In this document: in pieces, positions 37,701-51,200 of the stretch
How positions within the stretch are numbered: position 1 is the first letter of the stretch
Layout: each line of letters begins with the position of its first letter
NCBI GenBank assembly: GCA_037976565.1
Contig: CP137668.1
Location: 20,870,251 to 20,934,250 of the forward strand
Direction of reading: 5' to 3'
Source of the DNA: Mesocentrotus franciscanus
Lineage: Eukaryota > Echinodermata > Echinoidea > Camarodonta > Strongylocentrotidae
Length of the DNA: 64,000 nt
Made by a program: the position numbers and the translations under genes
The notes under the pieces: model-generated
Told to the model about the DNA's origin: nothing
The model's input: the letters and a program-made list of their open reading frames with translations, nothing else
Database searches by the model: none

Positions 37701-40700
37701 AGTTGATTACCCTCGGTTGACTCTTTTGTTCGGATTATTTGGCGGAGAGAGATAGAAGTGAACGGTCTCACGCTGAACGACGTTGTATTATTATTCTTAA
37801 TTGTTCATCGTCTCTACGATGCTCCTTGAATCAAAAACAGCTTTTATTTTTAGGCTTCCTGAAAGAAATTTCAATTGTTAAGAAATTTTTGGTTGCACTC
37901 TGTAGATTATGATGATGTGTTTGATCTTGTTTCCAATAACAAGATCAAACACATGATGAAAATCTACTGGGTGCATGCCAAAAAATTCTTTACAACAATA
38001 AACAAATGTGAGGTGCTATTTGGTGTGGCGTACACATGGCAATCACATGGTAGATAAAATTATGATCATCAGTACTGGGTCAAATAAATTAAAGAGAGCT
38101 GAATTTGAACCCGGGCCATAGGCTACCCCCTCTCGTTCTCTCTCCCTCTATCTCCCTCTTTATCGCCTTACTTTCCCTCTCTTACCTCCCTGTGCATTTG
38201 TATGCCTCGATAATACAGAAAATAAACAAGATTCTTCCTCTTCCCTCCTTCTTCCTAGTATATGTAGTAGGAGTAGTATTAGCAGCAGTAAGACAATAAT
38301 AATGACAACAATTATTATTATAACTATTGGTATGGTTGGTGTTGTTAGTAATGTTATTTTTGTAATTATTATAATTGTTATTGTAGTTATTATCCTTATC
38401 ATGATTATTATCGTTAATATTATTATTATTATTGTCATTTTTATCATTATTATTATCATTATGATGAATATGAACATGATGATTATGATGATGTTTAATA
38501 TAAGTATTATTATTATAATTGTTAGCATATCATTATTATCATCTGCAGGGGTGGCGATTTCTTTTCATGACCGGGGGACGAAATGCGAGGGACAAGGGAG
38601 CAGTGGCGTAATGACCAAAAACGTTTGGGGGAGAAGAAAAAATCCGCATCACCACCATTCTTACATGAAGGCCCCGCGGAACGTTTTTCAAAGTGGGGCT
38701 AAAGTATTTACGATCAGGTAGAGCAAAGCAAGTGGAGCGTAAATTGGCGTGGGGTCCAGGGACAAAGCCCCATCGGGGGTCAAGGGACAGAGCCCCATGA
38801 AGATCAGGGGTTTTAGGCATTTAATTAAGGTCAAATGAGCAACCAGGGGCCCGGCTTATGGCCCCTGGTGGGGTCCAAGGACGGAGCCCCCGGAAGCTCA
38901 GGGGTTTTAGGCATTTAATTACGGTCAGATGAGCATATTTTGATACCTTATTTGTGTCACTGGCATGCAGGTCACTATTTGAAGTGGGGTCCGGGGGCGG
39001 ACCCCAGAAGCTTAGGGTTTTTAAGCATTTAATAACGGTCAGATGAGCATCCAGGGGCCCGCCTTAGGGCCCTGGTGGGGTCCAGGGGGTGGAGCCCCGG
39101 AAGCTCAGAGAAAAACAATGCCATTTCAGCAACATCTGTAAATCACTGGTATCGAATTAGAAATAAACCACATATATGAATTTTATTTGGGGGGCAACTG
39201 CCCCCAAGCCCCCCATCAGTACGCCAGCGCGAGGAAGCATAGTGAACGAGAGGGGTAAAGGTGACGGAAGTGACTACCCCTCACAGTTTTTGAAGTGTTG
39301 TTGTATTAAAAAAACTATGGTATAAAAACAAGCAATATATTTTTTTCACACTTCACTTTTCTACAATATCTACAGTTTGAAGGATATTATGCGAGGGAGC
39401 GTAGCTCCCGAGTGAGAAGATTATTGCATTTTTATTTGTCTAAACGCTACACTCTTGGGCCCTCCAGGGCCTAAAAGTGTGTTGCAGTCTTCAGTCAGTA
39501 TTTGCTATACATTTTTTGTGTGCACCTTTTCAAATTTTCAGGGGGACGATCCCCTACAAAAATCGAGGCCCCTGGATCGCCGCCCCTGATCATCTGTATT
39601 ATCAGCATAATCTACAATGGCAGTAGTGTAGTATAATACATGTAGAAGTAGGCCTAGTAGTATAGGTATCATTCTGATCCTTATTATCCTGATTATCTTT
39701 TGCAATACGTATAGACGATTATTGTCTTTAAGCTTACCATTAAATGCATCTGGCTCGAATTTTGCTTAGGTATTTGGTACTGGATGATATAAATGGTAAA
39801 AATGAACTTGTGTCCTATTCATTCTAGTCTTATTCATTTGCATTATGTTTTATTCATTCAAGTTCTAATGGTTCTGACTGTTTCAAGACAATATCTTTTT
39901 TGTCGATCATATAGTTCTATGTAGCTTGATATCTCATGGTAATTTTGAGAGAAAAGCAATCCAAGCAACGATTTCTGAATTGTAGCGACAATCGCGTTAG
40001 CACTATGACAAGCAGTATTCATTAATTTTTCAAGGACTCATGAAAAATTCGGTTAACAGTTGATTCCCTCGGTTGACTCTTTTGTTCGGACTATTTGGCG
40101 GGGAGAGATAGAAGTGAACGGTCTCACGCTGAACGACGTTGTATCATTATTCTTATTTGTTCATCGTCTCGACGATGCTCTTTGAATCATACACAGCTTT
40201 TATCGTTAGGCTTCTTGAAAGAAATTTCAATTGTTGTTAAGAAATTTTGGTTGCACTCTGTAGATTATGATGATGTGTTTGATCTTGTTTTCAATAACAA
40301 GATCAAACACATGATGAAAATCTACTGGGTGCATGCCAATAAGTTCTTTACAACAATAAACAAAAATGAGGTGCTATTCGGTGTGGCGTACACATGGCAA
40401 TCACATGGTGGATAAAATTATGATTATCAGTACTGGGTCTAATAAATTAAAGAGAACTGAATTTGAGCCCGGGCCATAGGCTACCCCCACCCCTCTCTCT
40501 CTCTTTTGTCATTGCCCTTCCTTTCCCTCGCTTATTTCCTTTTTGCCACGGAGTATGTACATGTACATGTAATGTGCATGTGCAGGCGCGTGCACGGGGT
40601 GTTTTGGGGGTTAAAACCCCCCATCATTTTTTCTTTCTTTTTGCCCGGGGGGGGGGGGGGTGCGCAGTAGAAAAAACAAATTGTTTAACATTTGTTTCCC

Positions 40701-43700
40701 TCGGTTGACTCTTTTGTTCGGATTATTTGGCGGGGAGAGATAGAAGAGAACGGTCTCACGCTTAACGACGTTGTATAATTATTCTTATTTGTTCATCGTC
40801 TGTACGATGCTCTTTGAATACACAGCTTTTATCGTTAGGCTTCTTGAAAGAAATTCAATTGTTGTTAAGAAATTTTGGTTGCACTCTGTAGATTATGATG
40901 ATGTGTTTGATCTTTTTTTCAATAACACGATCAAACACATGATGAAAATCTACTGGGTGCATGCCAATAAGTTCTTTACAACAATAAACAAAAATGAGGT
41001 AAACATAAATTTAAAATATCAAATAATTCATACCAAACATATCATCATCAATTATCATCAATATTGTATTGCATTTTGAAACGTACATTTAGGGTTTTGT
41101 GGAAAAGACTCATCAGGTATACATCCACGGAATACGAAGGTTATTTCAAACATTATACAGTACTTGTATATATGCTAAAATGTCTTTATCTTTTGCATCA
41201 TCATCTGCATAGATTGTTTACCTGAAGACAAAAGAGGTTCTTCAAAACAGTACTGTGTGGTATAGTCTCTTTCTTGCACGCCATGGTTATCATATTCTAG
41301 CTGAAAGGTTTATATGTTGATCGTAACGAAACAAGGCAGTTCTTGAGAAAAAAAAGATGGTGGAGTTTTTCAATGGGAAATATGACTAATATAATCATCA
41401 ACGTTATTTTTTTGTTCATCACTGTTTTTCATAAATGTTTTGTGAGAAGAGTATCAGAAGCAAGTCAGTTTACACAATCTCTTTGTAGGGTATTTCAATC
41501 AAATTTAGTACATAGTCTCAAACGCTACAAAGTTTACCAATGCTAAAAGGTTATCTTCACCTAGGCAAACACGTAATCTTTGACTAAACAATTATCAGCT
41601 GAACAATGCATGATAAACATGGAAATATCATTTTGACTAAACAATTTCATTTCTCATCCTACAGATAAATTCAAAACAGCAACATTATATTGTATGATTA
41701 TAGGATAGTTTGAAGTACCAAATACACCTATGATGAGAATAACTAGAGAAGTAAAAATAAAACCATTAAATGTGAACTAGTAACATTGTGTTTTGACAGA
41801 AAAACAAATTGTGGAAATGTAAGTTATATTCATGTTCTAATAAAGGCATCAACCCCTGTAAATAGAAACATTTAACAGAAATAAACAAATTCTTCAATAC
41901 AAAGATACGATATGAGAATTCATGGAACTGAAATCCAAAACTCTAATATGCATTACTGATTTTTTAAAATGAGGTAGGTATACCTGATAAATAGCTGTTC
42001 TGAGCTATACATTTGAATATCAAAGATTTATGTTTGCAGGAGTTTATTAAAATACTGTATTAAACAGAAAACTGACACAGGTACGACCATTCAGTTCATT
42101 GTTTCAGAAATCATAGACAATGTTACCAGTTCACTTTAAATCAATTCATTGATTTTATAATCAATCCATTTCATTGCGATTACTGAATTCTACACACAAT
42201 TAAAATTATGAGTGGAGTTTTCTATATTTATGATATTCAAAATGTTTACAATTAAACAGTATAAAAGAGAGATTGAGGTATTGAAACATTGAAGCATTGC
42301 CACAACGATCAATATGATTGATTCTAGTTTCTTAAGCATGCTCTTCAACAAAAGTTCTTCAAGTTTCTTCACACGTATGTCATCCAAGCGATAGTGGTTG
42401 AAGCAGCGAAGATTCTTGAAATAAGAGAAAATAAGAAAAATATGAAAGGGAAACTTTACAGTGCATTATATTTATGATTAGGTGAAATTATTTTGCGTAG
42501 TTTTGGTACCAACTTTTAGAGAGGCTCTTAAATTAGATACTTTTATTGGTATAACCTTACCTTAGTATTAGCAATTTTTGTTAAGGATTTAAAAAAAACT
42601 TAGATGCTGACCTCGATAGGACCACTCATTCAGACCTAAACATTAAAAACAATTAATTAGGAATATCTCAAATTTCAACTATTGGGAAACGAGAAGGGAA
42701 GAAGATACCTTTGACTTGTTCACAAGCATAGACAGTGGCTCATCATCAGAATCGCCATCGAAGCCATCTGAACTACTTTGATGTCACCATGCCAAGTCAC
42801 ATCTGCAGCTCTGACTGTATTCAGTGAATTGCTTCAACAATTCCATACCGCTCCCACTTTGAGGTCACCATGCCAAGTCATATCTGCAGCTCTGTGTTCA
42901 GTGAATTATCAAGGACCCATCTAACCAGCATGTCGGTCCCTGTATCCAATCTAATTTTGTAGAATAAAATAAATAATTACAGTACAAGTTATTTTCCTTC
43001 TTTTTTTGCAAGCAGAGGTAAAGAAATAAATCTAATATTATCTTTTGTACATCAAATTAATTACTAGGCATAACTGACCCCAATCAGACGTTTTCAATTG
43101 CCCCTACCAAACAACTACCACCCCAATGCACAAATGCAGTGAGTGTGCTTGGTACTTGTCATACAAGATGATCAAGACTTGACTCTATACACTCTATTTA
43201 CAACAAATATTCCAATTTTGGTTCATAGAAGTTTTAGCTGAAAATATTATATACCAATGGTCATGTACATATATAGCCTTCGCCAAAATTAGAAACACGT
43301 TCATGTCCAGCTTTGTACTATGTCTGCTAAGTGCATTACATATTCCATATCTATGTTTTCCTGTTAATATTTAATTGCTTATGTAGCCATCATATATAAT
43401 AGCAGTGTATTTCAAAGATTTTTATCGATCGCAAGTGCGGTAGTGAGCGCAAATCAATGGATGGCATTATACAGACCGGTCATGATTAATCATAACTCTC
43501 TATATGCTGCTAATGTGTGATTTTCTTGCACAGACCATGAAAACTATTCTCCCCTGGATTTGTATCTGGCCTGTGGCATTGTTGAAAAGTAGATGTACCA
43601 GTCCTAGTGCTTTAGTGATTTTATAGGGTGAGGGACCAAGGATACTAAAGTGCTGCCTTTAAAACACACCTTGAGTACAGACAATGGAAGAAAATAAGCT

Positions 43701-45171
43701 AAACGTGTGGACATTGTTCCCCAACTGGTAGACTATTCATGAGATTACTTCAGTCTCCAAACAAAAGTATCCCATTTCTGGATGGTGCCATTTAGTCATT
43801 TTCAGGGTAGGACCGTAGACTATTTGATTTTCATTTTTAAATAACTGTTCATTCATGTCCCTTGTTGCTTGAAAGGCAACTCAGTGAATTCCCTATCAGT
43901 TAAACAGGAGGGTCTAAATATCCCATGCCATCTCAGCTCAGCATGATGATAATTTTCATAACCCCCCTTGCCCTTGTCCATGTTGGCCTTGGGCTTGGAG
44001 CCCTGAAGCTGCTTACACCCCAAGCACACCTTTACAAGTAAAGTCACAGTGACTCAGTTTTGTCTAGATCATTTCATTCATTTCATTTTATTTTATTTCA
44101 ACACGGATCACTTGCTTCAGCCAATGGCTGTTCTTCTGCAAGTCCGTGCATACATAATAAAAATCACATACAAAATATATACAATTCAAATTAAGACGCA
44201 ATACAAATTAAACAATTATAACAGTAAAAGAATAGCGGATTTAAAATTTAAGATTTAAGATCCTGATCTACTCACCTCTAGATTACTGACTAATGGCTGA
44301 CATAAATTGATAGGCCTAATTATGAAATGATGATCTAGAGTTATAGACTCTAAATAAAATGTATAATTAGCTAAACTACTAATACTAAAAGTTCAAGTAA
44401 AACTAAGACTAAAACAAAAGTAGGGTCTAAACTCTAAGTCTAACTTTCGTTAAACGTAAAACTTCGTTCTTAATTCTTAACTAAAGCAGATGTAAAAAAA
44501 AAAAAAAAAAAAAACCTTATTAAATCAATATTTGATATGAAATGAGATATGAAAGACCCTCCACTTAAGGTATTTAGTCTAGATGTATGTTTGTTCAGAC
44601 ATGATTTGGTCGTTTTTTTAGTTTTGCATCACATACTTCACTCCTTTATTCACTTACATGAAAATAAGTATATGGGGCGATGTGTGGAACGGCGGTGCAT
44701 TTTGTATACATTTCTGCGCTCATGGACATATATTAATTATGGCTTACAAAGAATCAGAATAACTCAAAAGAGTGTATCACATTACTTTACCTAAAAAAAA
44801 CTATAACAAACTCACCTTTTCATGGTCTGTGACTGTTCCAAATTGCGAAATTTTCACTCCCCGTCACTTCGTGAAACAAATAAAAGCAGAAAAGAGCGGA
44901 CGAGAATTTCACGAAGTGACGGCCGGCTGTAAGCGCAGCGCGTACTTATTAGCCGTCACTTCGTGAAAACAGGAAATCCTTTTACTAGGTATTTTCTTGT
45001 TTACGTCGTCGTCATAGTGACATAATTAGATATTATTGTGGTTCGAAATTTTGTGAGGTTTAAGATGTTAGTGAATGATGTCCAAAAATGCAAAAAAAAA
45101 AAAAAACTGAAATTATATGCGATTTTCCTCATTACCGTCACTTCGTGAAATAAGGGACGATACCACTACCA

Positions 45172-45206
<35 letters not shown>

Positions 45207-48200
45207 CTTTTAAAGTCCACTCCAAATTTTATTAAACCGAAAATGGAAATTCTTTGTGTCCAATTGATCGTGAGCCCGGCAGCCACTGAGCAGCGCCAGA
45301 TCGACATTGCTCTATCCCCTTATTGTTGAACGCCAAACAAGGGTAGAAGCGACTCCCATCTTTTAACGTCTTTTGGTATGACGCGGCCGGGGTTCGAACC
45401 CACGACCTCCCGGTTGTGAGGCGGACGCTCTACTGACTGAGCCAACACACCGGTAGTTGTATTGAAAGTTTATTGTAGTTTTCTTCTGTTGGAAAAACAA
45501 ATCCTTTGCACCTGCAAAATATTGATATCTATTTCATTCTTTATCTTTTTAGTGAAAAATGATAAAAGAAATTGTGTTTGGATATCAAATTTCATGAAAT
45601 TTTCATGAACAGAGCATCTTTTCCTGTGATTTGTTCACATAGTTATGGATCTCTTGGGCATATAATCATTTGCATATTATCCATGTTAACAGATTTCTGC
45701 TCGTGCACTCTCACTCCTCACATCCTTATGCAACAAACATGATGTCATGTGGGACATATCTATGTTTGTTGTGATATCTTCACTTTGTGGATCCTGGTGT
45801 TTTTGCAAATAAAAAGCATAATATATAATCATTATTTTTGTTCATCTTTCATATTTAATTTCGATGTTTACATCATTTGTAGGGTTTCATTTCATTTATC
45901 CACTTTCTACAAGCTGGCACATTAGGGATGAATGATATATGCTGGCTGGAAGTTACGGAAATATGTTCGGGAAGAAGTGGATTTCAGCTGCGATCATATT
46001 AAACTGTTGGTAGACCTCCGACCAGACATTTCCCCCTCAGAGTGTAAATTGATGAAAATGTCTGGAAGGAAATTGAGATATAACAGATCCCTAACTGTGT
46101 CACACCATAACTCTGAAATGAAAATATACTTGAGTCTATACGTGCTGTAATTAAGAATAATATTTTGAAAAGATCTTCCATCTAATTGACACAAAGCATC
46201 TATTTCTATTCATGCAAATGATTTTAACAAGAAATCAAACTTCTTTGTCGTTTTACCCTAGAAGCACCCGTTGTCTTTATAAAAAAAAATAATTGCTATT
46301 TAAAAGAAAATAAAGATGTTTTAGGCCAATTTGAGAGGAGGCCTTTTTATTTTCCATCAAACTAAGCGAGAAGCAAACTCAAAATTAACTTTCATTTGAG
46401 AATTACGACACACAAAATATGGGGTCCCTCTTGCCAGGCGTGTAGCCCCCCCCCCAAAAAAAAGCACAAGAAGAACCAAAAAAAAGAGAGATGGAAAAGG
46501 GGGAAAAGAGAATTAGTCTTAGATTTTAGTCTTAGAAAAAGAGAAGTAGTCTTAGATTTGAATTTTTTGTTTTGTTTTTTATTGTTTTTTATTTTTGAAA
46601 TAACCGGGTCTGGAAGAACAACTATGCTCTGAACCCATGCTTTATTACAGGATCTTAGTTTGGAAGATGGTGTGTCTTAATTTTAAAGTTTTTGTTTTTG
46701 TTTTTGTTTTTGTTTTTGTTTTTTAAATAACCGAGTCTAGAGGAAAGACTACGTTCAATACTCATGTTATTCCACATGAATAAGATGATGGGGTCTTAGT
46801 TTTGAAGATTTTTTAAAATTAAACGGGTCTGGAGTAAAGACTACGCTCTAAACCCATGCTTTATCACAGGGTCTTATAGTTTGGAAGATGGTGGAGCCTT
46901 AGTTTTAAAGTTAATGTTTTGTTTTGTTTTGTTTTATTTTATTTTTGAAATAACCGGGTGTGGAGTAAAGACAACGCTCTAAACCCATGCTTTATTACAG
47001 GGTCTTAGTTTGGAGGATTGTTGGGTCTTAGATTTGAATTTTTTGTTTTGTTTTTATTGTTTTTATTTTTGAAATGACCGGGTCTGGAGGAAAGACTACG
47101 CTCGATTCTCATGTTATTCCACAGGAAAAGGATTATGGGGTCTTAGTTTTGAAGATTTTTAAATTTTTGAAATAACCGGGTCTGGAGTAAAGACTGCGCG
47201 CTATACCCATGCTTTATTACAGGGTTTTAGTTTTGAACAAATTCGACAAAATATCCCTTCAAATTTATTACATTTGTGGGTAAAGTCATTATTACATTTG
47301 TGGGTGATTCAAAATTATTACATTTGTGGGTAAAGTGGTTATTACATTTGTGGGTGAAATTATTACATTTGTGGGTAAAGTGTTATTACATTTGTGGGTG
47401 TTATAACATTTGACGGTAAAGTGTTATTACATTTGTGGGCGTTGTTACATTTGTGGGTGCAACAGGGGTTAGGGGTTTAACCCCTTTGGGCTGCCAAGTG
47501 AAAATGTGATGTGCATAGAAAACGCCATCATGTGTCCAGACCCACAGAGTATCCGCATCATTGGGTCAAACCCCTTTAACTGTTACATGGTTTAAAAGGA
47601 CGTTTAATATCATGCACTGTTTTTTATGGTCTCCATTGTGTAAGTAGATGCCAGGAAAACATCACTTACGGGGGTTCAAAATAGCCACACAAAAAAAATC
47701 GCCTCGCCGCTACGCGGCTCGGACTTCGCGGCTCGTGCACGATCCTCCGCATCGTCATTGGGTCGAACCCCCCTTAAACTGTTACTTGATTTAAAAAGAC
47801 GTTATCTTGCACTGCTTTTTATGGTCTCCATTGTGTTAGTAGATGCTAGGAAAACATCACTTACGGGGGTTAAAAAACCCCAAAAAAAAAAAAACAAAAC
47901 AAAAACAAGGGAAACGCTCTCGGCGGTCTCGCCTGCATTACGCAATTCGATATGATGAAAAATTGAGGTAGGGACATTATATATAGGCAGGGTGGCCCAT
48001 TAGCAGGCCCCCCAAAATGAAATCCTCTGAATGTAATCAGCATTTTGAAGTGAATAATGACTAAAAATCAGAAGAAGAATTATTTACTATTGTTTGTACC
48101 AAGATTGATAACTTTCGTAAAATATGAACAAATAACAAAAATTGATTTATTAATTCTCATATTAAATTGTTAAAAATATAATCCAAGTCTATGACCTTGA

Positions 48201-51200
48201 CCTTGACTTTGTGACCTGGAATTTGTGTCATATGATTTGTGATACTTGATAACCCTTAGGTACAAGTGTCATGGAATTTGAACAAACACTTTTAAAATTA
48301 TGCTAAAAATTCAAAATCTTGATGTTGATGCCACAACATAGTCTAAGTTTGCAGACCTGACACAACATTTGACCTTGACTTTGTCACCTAAAAGACTAAT
48401 GACATGATTGGTGATACTTGATAACCCTTATGTTCAAGTTTCATGGAATAGGAATGTATACTTTCAAAATTACGATAAAAATTAAAAATCTTAACCTGAT
48501 GCCACAACATCGTCTAAGTTTGATGACCGGAAATGACCTTTGACCTTGACTTAGTGACCTGAAATTCTACTCACATGATTGGGGATACTTGATAACCCTT
48601 TAGTCTAAGTTTCATTGAATAATAACTTATACTTTTAAAATTATACTAAAAATTCAAAAACTTAACCTTAGGTTAAGTTTTTGATGATGCCAGAACATAG
48701 TCTAAGTTTGTTGACCTTAAATGACCTTTGACCTTGACTTTGCGGCCTGAAATTCTTGTCACGTCATTGGGGATACTTGATAACCCTATAGTTCAAGTTT
48801 CATTGAATAAGAACTTATACTTTCAAAATTATATTAAAAATTCAAAAACTTAACCTTGGTTAAGTTTTTGATGTTGACGCCGTCGCCGTCGCCGCCGTCA
48901 CCGGAAAAGCGGCGCCTATGTCTCGCTTTTTGCTACGCAGGCGAGACAAAATCGCCTCGTCGCTTCGCGACTCGTGGACGATAGCAAAAAGCTAGATCCG
49001 CCCCTGGATACCTTCTCTTGGAGAGGGTAGGAGAAAGCAATTTTACGTCATATCACTCCAGGAAGTGCCTGAAAATGCGCCTAATGTGGTTCTTGTATTA
49101 GGGATGGTCTTCAACATTTTCTTTTACGTGATCCAAGATACTGCTTCAGCACCAAACTTTTTGTTTGTTTGCTTGAATTCTTTGTGTGCGTTCAATAAAT
49201 ACAAAATAATTGAATATTTCAGAAACATTATATAAACACATTTCAGACATTAACAAATTACTTTTAAACATATAACGAAAATACACATGTGGGAACTTAA
49301 CATTTTATAATTAAAGGAAACCTCAGCCCAAGAAATAACTTTAATTATTCTGAGAGATTTATTGTATTCTTGCCCATTAATCTACAAGATTCTCTACTAA
49401 AGTGTATGGAAGAGGTATAAAGCAAAAATAATGTACAGTTTCTAAGCAAGACATGGGCATCGCCATTTTCTTGATAACGTGACGTACTATGTGAAGTCGT
49501 TATCAACTAAATGTATTCAAATTTATGGATGCTTTCTTCTCAGGTGTGTGTGTGATGATGAAGCATTTCATTTACCTGCTATTATCCTTTGTACTACAAT
49601 CGTCAGACCGCAAATTGCATAAATAAGTTGGTGCTCTTCTGGGCTAAAGGTTTGGCATAAATGACAAATATTTGTGAAGTGCTATATTTTGGGTTTTTTT
49701 AATAAATGATTTACAATTGTTCCCATGTTATATATTTTATAACAAATATATTTTTACCTTCTCAGCTATTATTTTCCCTTATTTAAAAGTAAATGTTTTG
49801 TTGTTGAATTAAAGATTATTTTCAACTAAAGCTTGGTGCATGATACATGTACAAGTTCGCCTGATACGTCACATTTGGCTATAAGAAATCTATTGTCGGG
49901 GCAGATAGGGGGATAAAAACATCTTGTCATAGCACTTAAGGTAATTATGTCTCTTTTTAACATGAATAACATTTTGTACTGTAAATGCAGTTGCCTTGAG
50001 CTTGAAAAATCCTTCATCGTTTGAACATTTATATTCTTGAACGAAGTGCATTTGATTAGCTTGGTATATACATGTATTCTATGAAAGTCAAAAGGGCATG
50101 GGGAGAAAAAGATGAGAGGTATCAAGATGCTTATTTTTAGCAATTGAGTAGGATATGTCATGGTAGTTTAAAGGGGCAAAGGTTTAATGTAAAAAGGGCA
50201 CACTTCTTATATCAAAATGACTTATGAGGAGAAGGGAAAACGACCACGACCATGAATATATTCTAAAAGGGGCATAGTTCGTTCTTATAAAATTTGGGGC
50301 ATTATGCCTTCTGCACCCTCGGCTACTGCCTTTCTTCGTGGTGGTTGAAATAGGGTACCTGTTACTACACAAAGTTGCTCCGATTCTTTGAAACTAGATA
50401 TGGCTCTTTTATATGACCGCAAAAGCACACACTTTGTAAGCAACAATGGGAAATACGGATAAAAAGGGTCACTTATCAAAGGGCAGTTATATAGAAAGGA
50501 AAAGGAGGCTCATCAAAAGTAAGCAACAATGGGAAATACAGATAAAAAAGGTCACTTATCAAAGGGCAGTTATAAAGAAAGGAAAAAGGAGACTTATCAA
50601 AGGTAACATGGGAAACTTTTTTATATGTCAAAGGAATACTTATCAGAAGGGAAAAGTGCACTTATTAAGGAAAAGAGGTATGTTTCAAAGTAAAAAGGGG
50701 CAGTTATCAGAGATGAAAAGGGGCACTTCTCATACCTGAAAAGGGGCACTCATCAGAGGTGAAAAGGAGCACTAATAAGAAGGGGAAAGGGGCATATATA
50801 AGAGGTGAAAAGGGACACTTGTGAGAAGGGGAAGGGCCAATTGTAAGAAAGAAAAGGGGACTTATCTGATGTAAAAGTGGCATTTATCATAGGTGAAAAG
50901 TGGCACTTCTCGCACTTGAAAAGGGCACTCATCAGAGGTGAAAAAGGGCACTCATGAGAATGGGAATTGGGAAAGGGCACTTATTAGAAAGAAAAATGGA
51001 CAATTATCTGAAGAAAAAGGGGCACTATTCCTACATAAAGAGGGGCATTTTTTGAGTACTTGAAAAATGGGGCACTGTGCCCCTAACCCCCCCCCGGGAG
51101 TGCCGCTTCTATACAAGGCAGCACAGGGGACTGCCTAGGTAGTATATTACGCCCCCACCCCATGTGGAGGATTTAGTCATCTAGCACTCTCTGGATACGC

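Noticed and set aside
38160..38721. Ile-rich frames on both strands
   Set aside because: They translate an att/atc microsatellite region and the start of a hAT-like element.
45365..45452. A tRNA-Val-like gene
   Set aside because: The A and B boxes and anticodon-like CAC are good, but the acceptor stem does not pair and an unrelated body with an (ATT)n tail follows, so it is a SINE head.
45932..46150. 72-codon plus-strand frame starting MIYAGWKLRKYV
   Set aside because: It looks mildly protein-like but has no splice sites, partner exon or recognisable motif, and frames of this length are expected by chance here.
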